From NCBI RefSeq assembly GCF_014641595.1, contig NZ_BMIA01000001.1, positions 2,852,426-2,916,425 of the forward strand: DNA of 64,000 bases, given 5' to 3'. The position numbers and the translations under genes were made by a program. This DNA is from Dyadobacter endophyticus. GTDB lineage: Bacteria; Bacteroidota; Bacteroidia; Cytophagales; Spirosomataceae. Position 1 is the first letter of the stretch; every line of letters starts with the position of its first letter. Below the pieces are notes generated by a model. It was given only the letters and a program-made list of their open reading frames with translations, did not search any database and was not told the origin of the DNA. Shown piece by piece: positions 54,158 through 62,858 of the stretch.

Positions 54158-54710
54158 GCTTTTCAAATGGGCATTGCTGCTAATGGTCAGCCAGCTGCTG
54201 GCGATCTGCGCGAGCGCGCAGGTGTATATGACCAAAGCCGGACAAACCAGTTTTTTCTCGGAAACACCGCTCGAAAACATATCGGCTGTAAACCAACAAG
54301 TGTCGGTCCTGCTTAATAGTGTCAACGGAGAAATCGCAGTCCGGATGCAACACCGGGCATTTAACTTCCCCAACAAGCTAATGCAGGAGCATTACAATGA
54401 AAACTATATGGAGACCGATAAGTACCCGGCCGCCGGTTTTACTGGAAAAATCAACGAACAGGTTGATTTTTCCAGGGACGGCACCTACCCAGTCAGCGCG
54501 AGCGGCGTTCTGGACATACATGGCGTCAAGCAAAACCGGACGCTCAACGGTCAGCTTACTGTCAGCGGCGGACGGCTCACGCTCAGCTGCACATTTGATG
54601 TAAAACTGGCAGACCATCATATACAGGTACCTACCCTGGTGATCACCAAGATCGCAGAATCTATTTCGGTCAAAAACAGGTTTGAGCTGACATTGAAAAA
54701 GACATCGTAA
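54147..54710 (+). CDS. YceI-like exported lipocalin-fold protein
   Basis: 187 residues from the ATG at 54147, which begins a signal peptide ending CASA-Q; a longer frame from 54072 lies inside the DUF5777 gene and has no signal. The fold features are those of YceI: an opening TSFFSETPLENISAVN, FNFPNKLMQEHYNENYMETD, then DIHGVKQNRTLNGQLTV near the C-terminal half. YceI proteins bind isoprenoids such as quinone-like lipids. Together with a Rieske protein this hints at periplasmic electron transfer, an inference. The RND pump gene starts 8 bases after its stop. Confidence 0.9.
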   Translation: MDTKLFKWALLLMVSQLLAICASAQVYMTKAGQTSFFSETPLENISAVNQQVSVLLNSVNGEIAVRMQHRAFNFPNKLMQEHYNENYMETDKYPAAGFTGKINEQVDFSRDGTYPVSASGVLDIHGVKQNRTLNGQLTVSGGRLTLSCTFDVKLADHHIQVPTLVITKIAESISVKNRFELTLKKTS

Positions 54711-54718
54711 ACTTCCCA

Positions 54719-57700
54719 ATGCTTAACAGGATCATCGCATTCTCGGTCGCCAACAAGCTCAAAGTGGGGCTGCTCGTGCTGGCCCTCATCGGTTACGGAA
54801 GCTATGAGCTCACTCGGCTGCCGATTGATGCGGTACCTGATATTACCAACAATCAGGTGCAGGTGATCACCATCGCACCCTCTTTCGGCGCGACCGATAT
54901 CGAAAGACTCGTTACGTTTCCCATTGAGCAGGCCAACAACAACATTTCGGGACTCAAAGAGATACGTAGTTTCTCGCGCTTTGGCCTTTCCCTGGTCACA
55001 ATTGTTTTTGAGGATGATGTGGATGTGTACTGGGCACGCCAACAGGTCTCCGAACGGCTCGCGAAAGTACAATCGCAAATTCCTCAGGGCATCGGCACGC
55101 CGGAGCTCGGGCCCATCAGCACCGGCCTCGGCGAAATTTATCAGTACGTAGTGCGTGCCAAGGAAGGTTACCGGCACCGCTACGATGAAACCGAACTTCG
55201 AACGATTCAGGATTGGATCGTCCGAAGACAGCTGCTTGGAGTCCAGGGGGTAGCTGAGGTGAGCAGTTTTGGTGGCAAGCTCAAACAATATTCGATAGAG
55301 GTAGAGCCTGCCAAACTGCTTTCTATGGGACTGAATATCAATGATGTATTTACCGCATTACAGGAAAACAACGCCAATACCGGGGGAGCTTATATCGAAA
55401 AGGGCCCGTCGGTGCTCTACATCCGCAGCGAGGGATTGGTGGAAAACCTGGAAGATATCGGCAGCATTGTTGTCAGGAACCTGCCCGACGGGCAGCCGGT
55501 TTTCATACGCGACGTTGCCGAAATCAAGACAGGCTTTGCAACCCGTTACGGAGCAATGTGCTACAACGATCAGGGCGAAGTCTCGGGAGCCGTGGTAATG
55601 ATGTTAAAAGGCGCCAACAGCAGCGAGGTGATCCGCGCGGTGAAGCAGCGAGTGGCGCAGATCCAGAAAACACTGCCCGAGGGCGTGGTGATTGAGCCCT
55701 TTCTGGACCGTAGCAAAATGGTCAACAATGCGATCGGCACGGTTGAAAAAAACCTGCTGGAAGGTGCCCTGATCGTTGTTTTCGTACTCGTGATCTTTTT
55801 GGGCAATGTCAGGGCAGGCCTGCTGGTGGCGTCGGTGATTCCACTAGCCATGCTTTTCGCGGTAATCATGATGAACACCTTCGGCGTCAGCGGCAATCTG
55901 ATGAGCCTTGGGGCCCTGGATTTTGGCCTCATTGTCGACGGCGCTGTGATCATTGTCGAAGCGGTAATGCATCAGATCGCTCAGAGCACCCATTTTTCAG
56001 GCACCGACCGGCTTACGCAAACCCAAATGGACGAGCAGGTCAACGAGTCGGCCGATCGCATGATGAATAGCGCTGTTTTCGGGCAGATGATCATTCTAGT
56101 TGTCTACCTACCCATATTCACCCTGCAAGGTATAGAAGGGAAAATGTTTAAACCGATGGCACAAACAGTAGCTTTTGCGCTGCTGGGGGCCTTTCTGCTT
56201 TCGATCACTTACATTCCCATGATGAGCGCGTTGTTTTTAAGCAAAAAAGTACGCCGCAAACTGACCTGGTCGGATAGGGCAATAAAAAAAGTCTCGGCCG
56301 GCTACCTGATCATGCTCGAAAAGCTGCTGCATATGCCCAGGCTAGTGATGATTTCTGCATTGCTGCTTTTCGCAGCGGCAGTTTTTACGCTCACCACACT
56401 GGGAGGTGAATTCATACCCGCGTTGGAAGAAGGAGATTTTGCCGTCGATACGCGTGTGCTCACAGGCAGCAGCCTGGCAACCACAATTGCCAACACCACC
56501 AAGGCGGCACATATCCTCAAAACCCGCTTCCCCGAAGTCGAAAAAGTGGTTACCAAGATTGGTAGCGGCGAAGTCCCTACCGACCCGATGCCGATGGAAG
56601 CGAGTGATATGATGGTAATCCTGAAAGACAAAAGCCAGTGGAGCTCAGCAAGCACATTCACCGAGCTTTCAGAAAAGATGGGCCGCGCATTGCAGGAAGT
56701 CCCCGGCATCACGGCCGGGTTTCAGTACCCGGTGCAAATGCGTTTCAATGAGCTGATGACCGGCGCGCGCCAGGATGTAGTTTGTAAAATATTCGGGGAA
56801 GACCTGGATACGCTGGCCTTATACGCGTCCCGCCTGGGCAGGCTCGTCAATCAGGTGGACGGTGCGCGTAACCTGTACATCGAAGCCGTATCGGGTCTGC
56901 CGCAGATTGTAATCCGGTACAACCGAAATACCATTGCCCAGTTCGGCCTGACCGTCGGTTCGGTCAACCGCATCGTGAACACGGCACTGGCCGGTCAAAG
57001 CGCCGGGATGGTTTTCGAGGGAGAAAAACGCTTTGACCTCGTCGTAAGGCTCAACGCGTCTCAAAAAAGGAATGAGGCCCAGATCCGCGATCTGCTGGTG
57101 CCGACCCCAAGTGGAGTTCAGCTCCCGCTTTCCCAACTGGCCGACATCCGCAGAGTCACAGGTCCCAATCAAATCCAGCGGGAGGACGCCAAACGGCGCA
57201 TTGTGGTGGGCTTCAATGTGGCCGGCCGCGATGTGCAGAGCATTGTAAATGAGCTACAAATCAAAGCGGGCAAAAGCTTGCGCTTACCTGCCGGCTACTA
57301 CATCACCTACGGCGGGGCTTTCGAGAATCTGAATGCCGCCAAAGCAAGGTTGATGATCGCCGTTCCGGTATCGCTCTTGCTGATCTTTTTGCTGCTTTAT
57401 TTTGCATTCAATTCGGTGCGCGACGGGCTGCTGATTTACTCAGCCATACCACTATCGGCGATCGGAGGCATTTTCCTGCTTGCCTTGCGCGGAATGCCGT
57501 TCAGTATCAGTGCCGGGATCGGCTTTATCGCGTTATTTGGCGTGGCGGTACTGAATGGCATTGTACTCGTAGCCGAATTCAACCGGATTCGTAAAGCGGG
57601 TGGGAGCTCTGTTGAGAAGGCCATACTCGAAGGCGCCAGCCATCGGCTCCGCCCGGTCCTGATGACTGCATTTGTCGCTTCCCTGGGCTTTCTGCCAATG

Positions 57701-59062
57701 GCGGTGAGCAATGGTGCCGGAGCAGAAGTACAACGGCCACTGGCCACGGTTGTGATCGGCGGCCTTCTGGTCGCGACGGCGTTAACATTGTTCGTCTTAC
57801 CGGTTCTTTATTTGGTATTTGAAAACAAGTTCCTTTTTAAAGCACGCGCAGGCATCCTGCTGATCTTGGCTTGTGCACTTGCTCCCGGCCAGTCGCAAGC
57901 ACAAAAACAGATCGACCTTCAAACGGCCATTAACCTGGCTCTTAGAGACAATAATCAATTGAAAAGCCAAAAGTTACAGGCTGAATACCGCAAAGCACTT
58001 TTGAAAACTGCCGTCAACCTACCACAAACCAGCATAAGTATGGAGGCCGGGCAGATCAACAGCGCTTATACCGATACGCGGCTTACGCTATCCCAGTCGG
58101 TGTGTCTTCCTGTCGTGTACCGGCGTCAGCGATCGCTACTGGAACAGGAATTTGACGCGGGGCTGCTCCAAGCCTCAGTTAGTGCGGTCGATCTACGGCG
58201 CAATGTCGCTGATCAATTTTACACGCTGCTTTATCTAAGGCAAAAGGCGCACCTTCTCAGCTCGCTCGACAGCCTCTTCAATGCGGTTGCTACGCGCGCT
58301 GCCGAACGGTCGGCACAGGGAGAGGCCAATATACTCGAAAAGACAAGTGCTCAAATGCAACTGGGGCAGATCAGGCAACAGCTGGGACAGCTGGGTGCCG
58401 ATCATAAACTGGCGCTTATGAAATTCAACCTACTGCTCAACGGGCCAGAATCATATGCTCCGCAAGATGGGGCACTTATCTTTTCTTCGGCCATATATGT
58501 AGATACTTCTAAATTATCATCGCATCCCCATATGCAGCTGGCCGACCGGCAACAGAACGTTGCCCGTGCGGCTATTGCTGTGGAGAAAGCCCGGCTTCTA
58601 CCCGAATTAAGCCTGGCTTACAACAATATGAGCATGCGCGGCACTGGTGCTGACAATAAGCTGTACAATGGTTGGCCACGCTTTCAGGCTGCGCAGATCG
58701 GTATAAGCATTCCTGTTTTCGCAGGTGCGCAAAAGGCACGCATCCACGCAGCAAAGATAGCTGGGCAGGCTGCACAAGAACTGTATCAGAGCCAGTACCG
58801 ACAGTTTGAAGCCCGGTACTTGGCGGCATTAACTGGCTACCGTCAGGCGCTCGAGCGCGCCAGCTATTATCAGAATTCCGCCGTGCCCAACGCCGAGCTC
58901 ATTACCCTGACGGCAACCCGCCAGCTTCGGGAAGGTAATATCAACTACCTGGAATGGAGTCAGCTGATTGCGCAGGCCACCTCGGTCAGAAGCGAATACC
59001 TTGATGTGATCGCCATTCTGAACCAAAATGCGATAGAACTAGACTATTTCCTTAGCCAATAG
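54719..59062 (+). CDS. CusA/CzcA-type heavy-metal RND transporter fused to a TolC-like outer membrane factor
   Basis: 1447 residues, against ~1040 for a normal pump. Residues 1-1040 form a full HME-RND permease: N-terminal span, porter loops (IPQGIGTPELGPISTGLGEI), the TM4 proton-relay motif DFGLIVDGAVIIVEA with D401, the second porter half, and the last TM (ATALTLFVLPVLYLVFENKF). At about 1041-1062 comes a hydrophobic stretch ending in QSQAQ that looks like an internal signal peptide. From ~1062 to the end it is TolC/CusC-like (IDLQTAINLALRDNNQLKSQ, helical hairpins, ALTGYRQALERASYYQNSAV). Such CusA-TolC fusions occur in Bacteroidota; whether the product is processed at the internal signal is open. 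Substrate probably Cu, Ag, Zn, Co or Cd; not decided by sequence. Confidence 0.93.
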   Translation: MLNRIIAFSVANKLKVGLLVLALIGYGSYELTRLPIDAVPDITNNQVQVITIAPSFGATDIERLVTFPIEQANNNISGLKEIRSFSRFGLSLVTIVFEDDVDVYWARQQVSERLAKVQSQIPQGIGTPELGPISTGLGEIYQYVVRAKEGYRHRYDETELRTIQDWIVRRQLLGVQGVAEVSSFGGKLKQYSIEVEPAKLLSMGLNINDVFTALQENNANTGGAYIEKGPSVLYIRSEGLVENLEDIGSIVVRNLPDGQPVFIRDVAEIKTGFATRYGAMCYNDQGEVSGAVVMMLKGANSSEVIRAVKQRVAQIQKTLPEGVVIEPFLDRSKMVNNAIGTVEKNLLEGALIVVFVLVIFLGNVRAGLLVASVIPLAMLFAVIMMNTFGVSGNLMSLGALDFGLIVDGAVIIVEAVMHQIAQSTHFSGTDRLTQTQMDEQVNESADRMMNSAVFGQMIILVVYLPIFTLQGIEGKMFKPMAQTVAFALLGAFLLSITYIPMMSALFLSKKVRRKLTWSDRAIKKVSAGYLIMLEKLLHMPRLVMISALLLFAAAVFTLTTLGGEFIPALEEGDFAVDTRVLTGSSLATTIANTTKAAHILKTRFPEVEKVVTKIGSGEVPTDPMPMEASDMMVILKDKSQWSSASTFTELSEKMGRALQEVPGITAGFQYPVQMRFNELMTGARQDVVCKIFGEDLDTLALYASRLGRLVNQVDGARNLYIEAVSGLPQIVIRYNRNTIAQFGLTVGSVNRIVNTALAGQSAGMVFEGEKRFDLVVRLNASQKRNEAQIRDLLVPTPSGVQLPLSQLADIRRVTGPNQIQREDAKRRIVVGFNVAGRDVQSIVNELQIKAGKSLRLPAGYYITYGGAFENLNAAKARLMIAVPVSLLLIFLLLYFAFNSVRDGLLIYSAIPLSAIGGIFLLALRGMPFSISAGIGFIALFGVAVLNGIVLVAEFNRIRKAGGSSVEKAILEGASHRLRPVLMTAFVASLGFLPMAVSNGAGAEVQRPLATVVIGGLLVATALTLFVLPVLYLVFENKFLFKARAGILLILACALAPGQSQAQKQIDLQTAINLALRDNNQLKSQKLQAEYRKALLKTAVNLPQTSISMEAGQINSAYTDTRLTLSQSVCLPVVYRRQRSLLEQEFDAGLLQASVSAVDLRRNVADQFYTLLYLRQKAHLLSSLDSLFNAVATRAAERSAQGEANILEKTSAQMQLGQIRQQLGQLGADHKLALMKFNLLLNGPESYAPQDGALIFSSAIYVDTSKLSSHPHMQLADRQQNVARAAIAVEKARLLPELSLAYNNMSMRGTGADNKLYNGWPRFQAAQIGISIPVFAGAQKARIHAAKIAGQAAQELYQSQYRQFEARYLAALTGYRQALERASYYQNSAVPNAELITLTATRQLREGNINYLEWSQLIAQATSVRSEYLDVIAILNQNAIELDYFLSQ

Positions 59063-59064
59063 TG

Positions 59065-60201
59065 ATGATGGATATCAAATCTTTGCTTTATGTTGCCCTT
59101 GGCGTCTTGCTTAGCTCATGTGCTGCGAAAACGACTGATCAGCAGCCCGCCGCGAAAACATCGGCAAAAGAAAACATCGCCAAACTAACGCCCGACCAAA
59201 TCCGCAACGCGGGTATTGCAACCGCATTTCCCCAGGCCAGATTGGTTTCGTCCGTATTACGACTTAATGGTAAGATCGATGTGCCGCCGCAAAATATGGT
59301 ATCGATCAGCGCGCCAATGGGTGGGTATCTGAAGTCAACCAACCTATTGCCTGGAATGTTTATACAAAAAGGTCAAGTGCTGGCGGTACTGGAAGATCAG
59401 CAGTACATTCAGTTGCAACAGGATTATCTGTCTGTCAGTGCGCGCATCGAATACCTTGAGACCGAATACGAGCGTCAAAAGAGCCTGAACACCTCTAAAT
59501 CTGTGAGCGACAAAACCTATCAGCAAGCGGAAGCCGACTTCCGGGCCCAACAGGTGGCAATGAGTGCTTTGGCCGAAAAGCTACGGTTGGTGGGAATCAA
59601 TCCGCGCCAGCTAAGCGCCGAAAGAATATCGCGCAGCATCAACATCTATTCGCCCATTTCCGGCTATGTATCCCGCGTCAACGTCAACATCGGTAAATAC
59701 CTGGCGCCCACCGAAGTGCTTTTTGATCTGATCAACCCCTCGGAGATCCATCTGGCTCTGAAAGTCTTTGAAAAAGACCTTGACAAGATCCGCAAGGGCC
59801 AGAGTGTACTTGCATTTACCAATTCCAGACCCGAGCGGAAAATTCCGTGCGAGGTGATACTGGTTGGCAAAGACCTATCGGCCGAGCGGACAGCCGAGAT
59901 CCATTGTCACTTTCAGAAATATGAGCCAGGCCTGATGCCCGGCACATTCATGAACGCGGAGCTTGCACTCGAGTCACGCAATGCGACTGTTCTCCCTGAC
60001 GAGGCCATCGTCAGCTTTGAAGGAAAGGAATTCATATTTACTTCCGGCACAGAAGGGTTTGTCATGACAGCAGTCCAGACGGGCAATAGCGAAAACGGCA
60101 TGACCGAAATCCTGAGTCCTACCGGTCTGCAAGGGACGCTTTGCGTTACGAAAGGCGCCTATTCGCTGCTGATGTTTCTGAAAAACAAATCCGACCAATA
60201 A
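59065..60201 (+). CDS. RND efflux periplasmic adaptor (CusB/CzcB family) lipoprotein
   Basis: About 378 residues; ATG at 59065 or 59068, just after the pump's TAG at 59060. A lipobox (LLSSC) gives membrane anchoring. The body has the adaptor order: barrel-sandwich half (ISAPMGGYLKSTNLLPGMFI, QKGQVLAVLEDQQYIQLQQD), an alpha-helical hairpin (SARIEYLETEYERQKSLNTS), second half (INIYSPISGYVSRVNVNIGK) and beta-barrel/MP domains (HLALKVFEKDLDKIRKGQSV). It bridges the inner membrane pump and the outer membrane factor. No DUF3347 or Met-rich tail is present, unlike CusB forms with copper-binding extensions. Confidence 0.94.
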   Translation: MMDIKSLLYVALGVLLSSCAAKTTDQQPAAKTSAKENIAKLTPDQIRNAGIATAFPQARLVSSVLRLNGKIDVPPQNMVSISAPMGGYLKSTNLLPGMFIQKGQVLAVLEDQQYIQLQQDYLSVSARIEYLETEYERQKSLNTSKSVSDKTYQQAEADFRAQQVAMSALAEKLRLVGINPRQLSAERISRSINIYSPISGYVSRVNVNIGKYLAPTEVLFDLINPSEIHLALKVFEKDLDKIRKGQSVLAFTNSRPERKIPCEVILVGKDLSAERTAEIHCHFQKYEPGLMPGTFMNAELALESRNATVLPDEAIVSFEGKEFIFTSGTEGFVMTAVQTGNSENGMTEILSPTGLQGTLCVTKGAYSLLMFLKNKSDQ

Positions 60202-60379
60202 GATCCATCTATTTCCGGCATTACACCAGCGCCGCGCTCGGTGGAGCGGGGGAACAACCAACAATCACATTCCATATTGACGCTGATCATTATTGCCCAC
60301 ATCAGGACCGGCTAATTTCGAGGTAATAGTTTTCACAGGAAAACAGAAAAAACGTGATCAACTTAATATCAAAAAAATC

Positions 60380-61048
60380 ATGAAAACCGATTTTGAGATC
60401 CAAAAAGATGTCATTGAACAACTTCGGTGGGAGCCGGCGTTGGCTGCCGCGGAGATCGGAGTGTCCGTTAAAGATGGGATTGTGACTTTGTCGGGGACTA
60501 TTGATTCTTACCCTAAAAAGCTCGCCGCTGAAAAAGGTGCACGCAAGGTCAGCGCCGTCAAAGCAGTCATTGAAAATCTGGAAGTGCACCTTCCAACCAA
60601 CAAGCAGAAGAGCGACCAGCAAATCGCTGACCAGATCCTGCAAGCCCTGCGCTGGCATACGGCGGTGGCCGACGAAAAATTGAAGGTCACCGTTGAGCAC
60701 GGGTTTGTAACCCTGTCCGGCCAGGTCGATTGGGGCTATGAGAGAAATATGGCAAAAACGGCGATCGAAAACATTGAAGGTATCCGGCTTGTTGTGAATG
60801 AAATCACCGTCAGGCCTCACCCGGTCTACTCGGACGTCACTGAAAAAATCGGCGCGGCCTTTCAGCGTCATGCTTCAATTGACTCTTCAAAGATCAAAGT
60901 CTTTATCACCGGCAATCGTGTAACCCTGGAAGGCCGGGTCAGATCGTGGGCCGAAAGAGATGATGCCGAGGAGGCAGCCTGGTCGGCCAGGGGCGTCAAT
61001 CAGGTAGTCAACAATCTGATTGTAGAGGAAGAAGAATTCGCATTCTGA
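60380..61048 (+). CDS. BON domain protein with three BON repeats
   Basis: 222 residues from the ATG at 60380; a longer frame from 60293 adds 29 unlikely residues. Three BON domains follow each other: about 5-70 (VKDGIVTLSGTIDSYPKKLA), 77-145 (VEHGFVTLSGQVDWGYERNM) and 150-218 (ITGNRVTLEGRVRSWAERDD), each with the conserved Gly and hydrophobic pattern. No signal peptide is seen, unlike OsmY, so it is likely cytoplasmic. Proteins of this form are linked to osmotic or envelope stress. A terminator closes the gene. Confidence 0.92.
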   Translation: MKTDFEIQKDVIEQLRWEPALAAAEIGVSVKDGIVTLSGTIDSYPKKLAAEKGARKVSAVKAVIENLEVHLPTNKQKSDQQIADQILQALRWHTAVADEKLKVTVEHGFVTLSGQVDWGYERNMAKTAIENIEGIRLVVNEITVRPHPVYSDVTEKIGAAFQRHASIDSSKIKVFITGNRVTLEGRVRSWAERDDAEEAAWSARGVNQVVNNLIVEEEEFAF

Positions 61049-61055
61049 ACAGAAT

Positions 61056-61095
61056 AAAACTAAAAAAGGCCGGTGTACCGGCCTTTTTTAGTTTT
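61056..61095. terminator. Perfect 19-bp bidirectional terminator
   Basis: AAAACTAAAAAAGGCCGGT (61056-61074) and ACCGGCCTTTTTTAGTTTT (61077-61095) are exact reverse complements around a 2-base centre. The minus-strand DUF4136 stop codon (61088-61090) lies inside the stem, so one element ends both convergent genes. Confidence 0.9.
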
Positions 61096-61663
61096 CTAAG
61101 CGATCTTTTGTCGCCACTGAGTCGACTGGGTCGACATGCGATGGGAATGCATCGAGAATTTTTGCTGCGACCGACCGAATAACGACTTCGGGCTTTTTCC
61201 CGTCATCGAAAACCACTTCGATGGCCGCAACCGCCCAGCCCCGCCATATCAGCTTTCTGCTGTGTGAATGCCAGACATCGATAACCAATGTCGCCTCCCG
61301 GTATCGGAACAAGTTATCGCGCGGCATCATCCAATAATCACCGTACATGTACCCATATGGATCCGGCAACAGTATGGATAGTTCTTCCACGCGGATATCA
61401 TAGCGTAGTGTCAGAGCGGCGGTATCCCGACCAGGCAGATATCCCTTCGCGATCAGCAGATCATTGACAGCCTGCTGGATTCTACCATCATTTAATTCAT
61501 TGAAATACAACGGATTCGTTTTCCATACGAGGCTATCCGCCTTTGCCCATTGGAAAGTCTTGTATTGATGAACGGGATTGCTCTTGTCAACCTCATGGTA
61601 GACTCTAATCTCGGGGCTGCACCCGACGAGCATCATCCCCAATATAGCAAGCGCTGTCCGCAT
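61088..61663 (-). CDS. DUF4136 family lipoprotein
   Basis: 191 residues from the ATG at 61663, which begins a lipoprotein signal (MRTALAILGMMLVGC); an upstream in-frame start at 61708 would bury it. The DUF4136 pattern is visible: YKTFQWAKAD near the N-terminus, NDGRIQQAVNDLLIAKGYLP in the middle, then LVIDVWHSHSRKLIWRGWAV and a C-terminal VAAKILDAFP. Function of the family is unknown, with many members linked to envelope stress. It is convergent with the BON gene and shares its terminator. Confidence 0.88.
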   Translation of the reverse strand: MRTALAILGMMLVGCSPEIRVYHEVDKSNPVHQYKTFQWAKADSLVWKTNPLYFNELNDGRIQQAVNDLLIAKGYLPGRDTAALTLRYDIRVEELSILLPDPYGYMYGDYWMMPRDNLFRYREATLVIDVWHSHSRKLIWRGWAVAAIEVVFDDGKKPEVVIRSVAAKILDAFPSHVDPVDSVATKDRLEN

Positions 61664-61826
61664 AGGTCCGTGGAAAAGTTGGTATGGACATAAAATTAAA
61701 GCAGACAAAACCTGGCAGACATGAGCAAAGTCAGTTCACCGGGCGCTATTGATCATCTTTCAGGATATTGTCAGTCAATAACTTGCAACTGGTTTAAATG
61801 ACCATTTCAACCTAAGCGAGCTGTAT

Positions 61827-62672
61827 ATGAAAAAGATCCTTGTCCCTTTTGACTTCTCTGCGCTTTCCATGTCCGCCCTCCGGTTCGCTATCGAGCTGGC
61901 AGAAGCAGCGAATGGTGAGGTAACAGCGCTGCATGTGGTAAATATGACACCGCTTTACCTGGAAAGTCTGGACCCGAACGGGTATCCGATCGGCTCTGCT
62001 TCGATACTCTCCGAATTAAGTCGCGAGGCAACTGAGCATTTTGCGCGGGTAAGAGGTGAGCTGAAAACGCGCATAGAACCTGGCTTTCGTGTCGAACAGG
62101 GGCTGCTGCATCAGATAGTGATTAAGACCATACATGAAACAGAAGCTGATCTGGTGGTGATGGGGACAAACGGGAGCAACGGGATCGCTGAGGTGATGAT
62201 GGGTTCAAATACCGAAAAAGTCGTCAGGACCGCCCCCGTACCCGTTATTTCCATCCATAAGGGCCAAAAAATCAGTCAGATACGCAATATAGTTTTCCCC
62301 ACGACCTTCGATCTGCAGCAGCATCGCTTTATATGGCAGATCCGGGCATTGCAATCATTTTTTGGCGCACACCTTCACCTGCTTTACGTGAAGACACCCG
62401 ATACCAAAGACACTGATAAAACACTGACTGGCATGCTCGGCGATCTGGCCGCATATTATGACCTTTCCGAATATAGCGTTCATGTTACCCATGCTTCCAC
62501 CGAGGAAAAAGGCGTGCTAAAATTCGCCGCCCGCATGCCAGGCTCGATGATCGCCATGGCCACGCACGGCTACACAGGTTTGACCCACCTGATGCTGGGA
62601 AGTGTGGCAGAAAATGTCATCAACCACACCAACGAGGCTGTCTGGACCTACAAACTTTCCGAGCATGCGTGA
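61827..62672 (+). CDS. Universal stress protein, tandem UspA domains
   Basis: 281 residues comprising two UspA folds. The first (1-147) has an intact ATP-binding loop (MGTNGSNGIAEVMMGSNTEK). The second (about 150-281) has a looser loop (ATHGYTGLTHLMLGSVAENV). Cytoplasmic. Neighbouring BON and DUF4136 genes suggest a small stress cluster. A hairpin terminator follows at 62713. Confidence 0.94.
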   Translation: MKKILVPFDFSALSMSALRFAIELAEAANGEVTALHVVNMTPLYLESLDPNGYPIGSASILSELSREATEHFARVRGELKTRIEPGFRVEQGLLHQIVIKTIHETEADLVVMGTNGSNGIAEVMMGSNTEKVVRTAPVPVISIHKGQKISQIRNIVFPTTFDLQQHRFIWQIRALQSFFGAHLHLLYVKTPDTKDTDKTLTGMLGDLAAYYDLSEYSVHVTHASTEEKGVLKFAARMPGSMIAMATHGYTGLTHLMLGSVAENVINHTNEAVWTYKLSEHA

Positions 62673-62712
62673 ATGCAAAGTCGAATGCATAACTAATCTA
62701 AACTAAAACGAA

Positions 62713-62741
62713 AAGTGCCGTCGGTAATCCCGGCGGCACTT
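62713..62741 (+). terminator. Terminator hairpin after the universal stress protein gene
   Basis: AAGTGCCGTCGG pairs with CCGGCGGCACTT (one G-T pair) around loop TAATC, followed by a short T-rich stretch (ACTTTT). Confidence 0.75.
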
Positions 62742-62858
62742 ACTTTTAGCTGGAAACCTTACTTGATTGCTACTTGCCGTGCAGCTTCCGATAAACTGAT
62801 TATAATCAGTAAAATAGAATCGAATTTCGGCAACCTTTATGACTTAATGTAATGGCCT

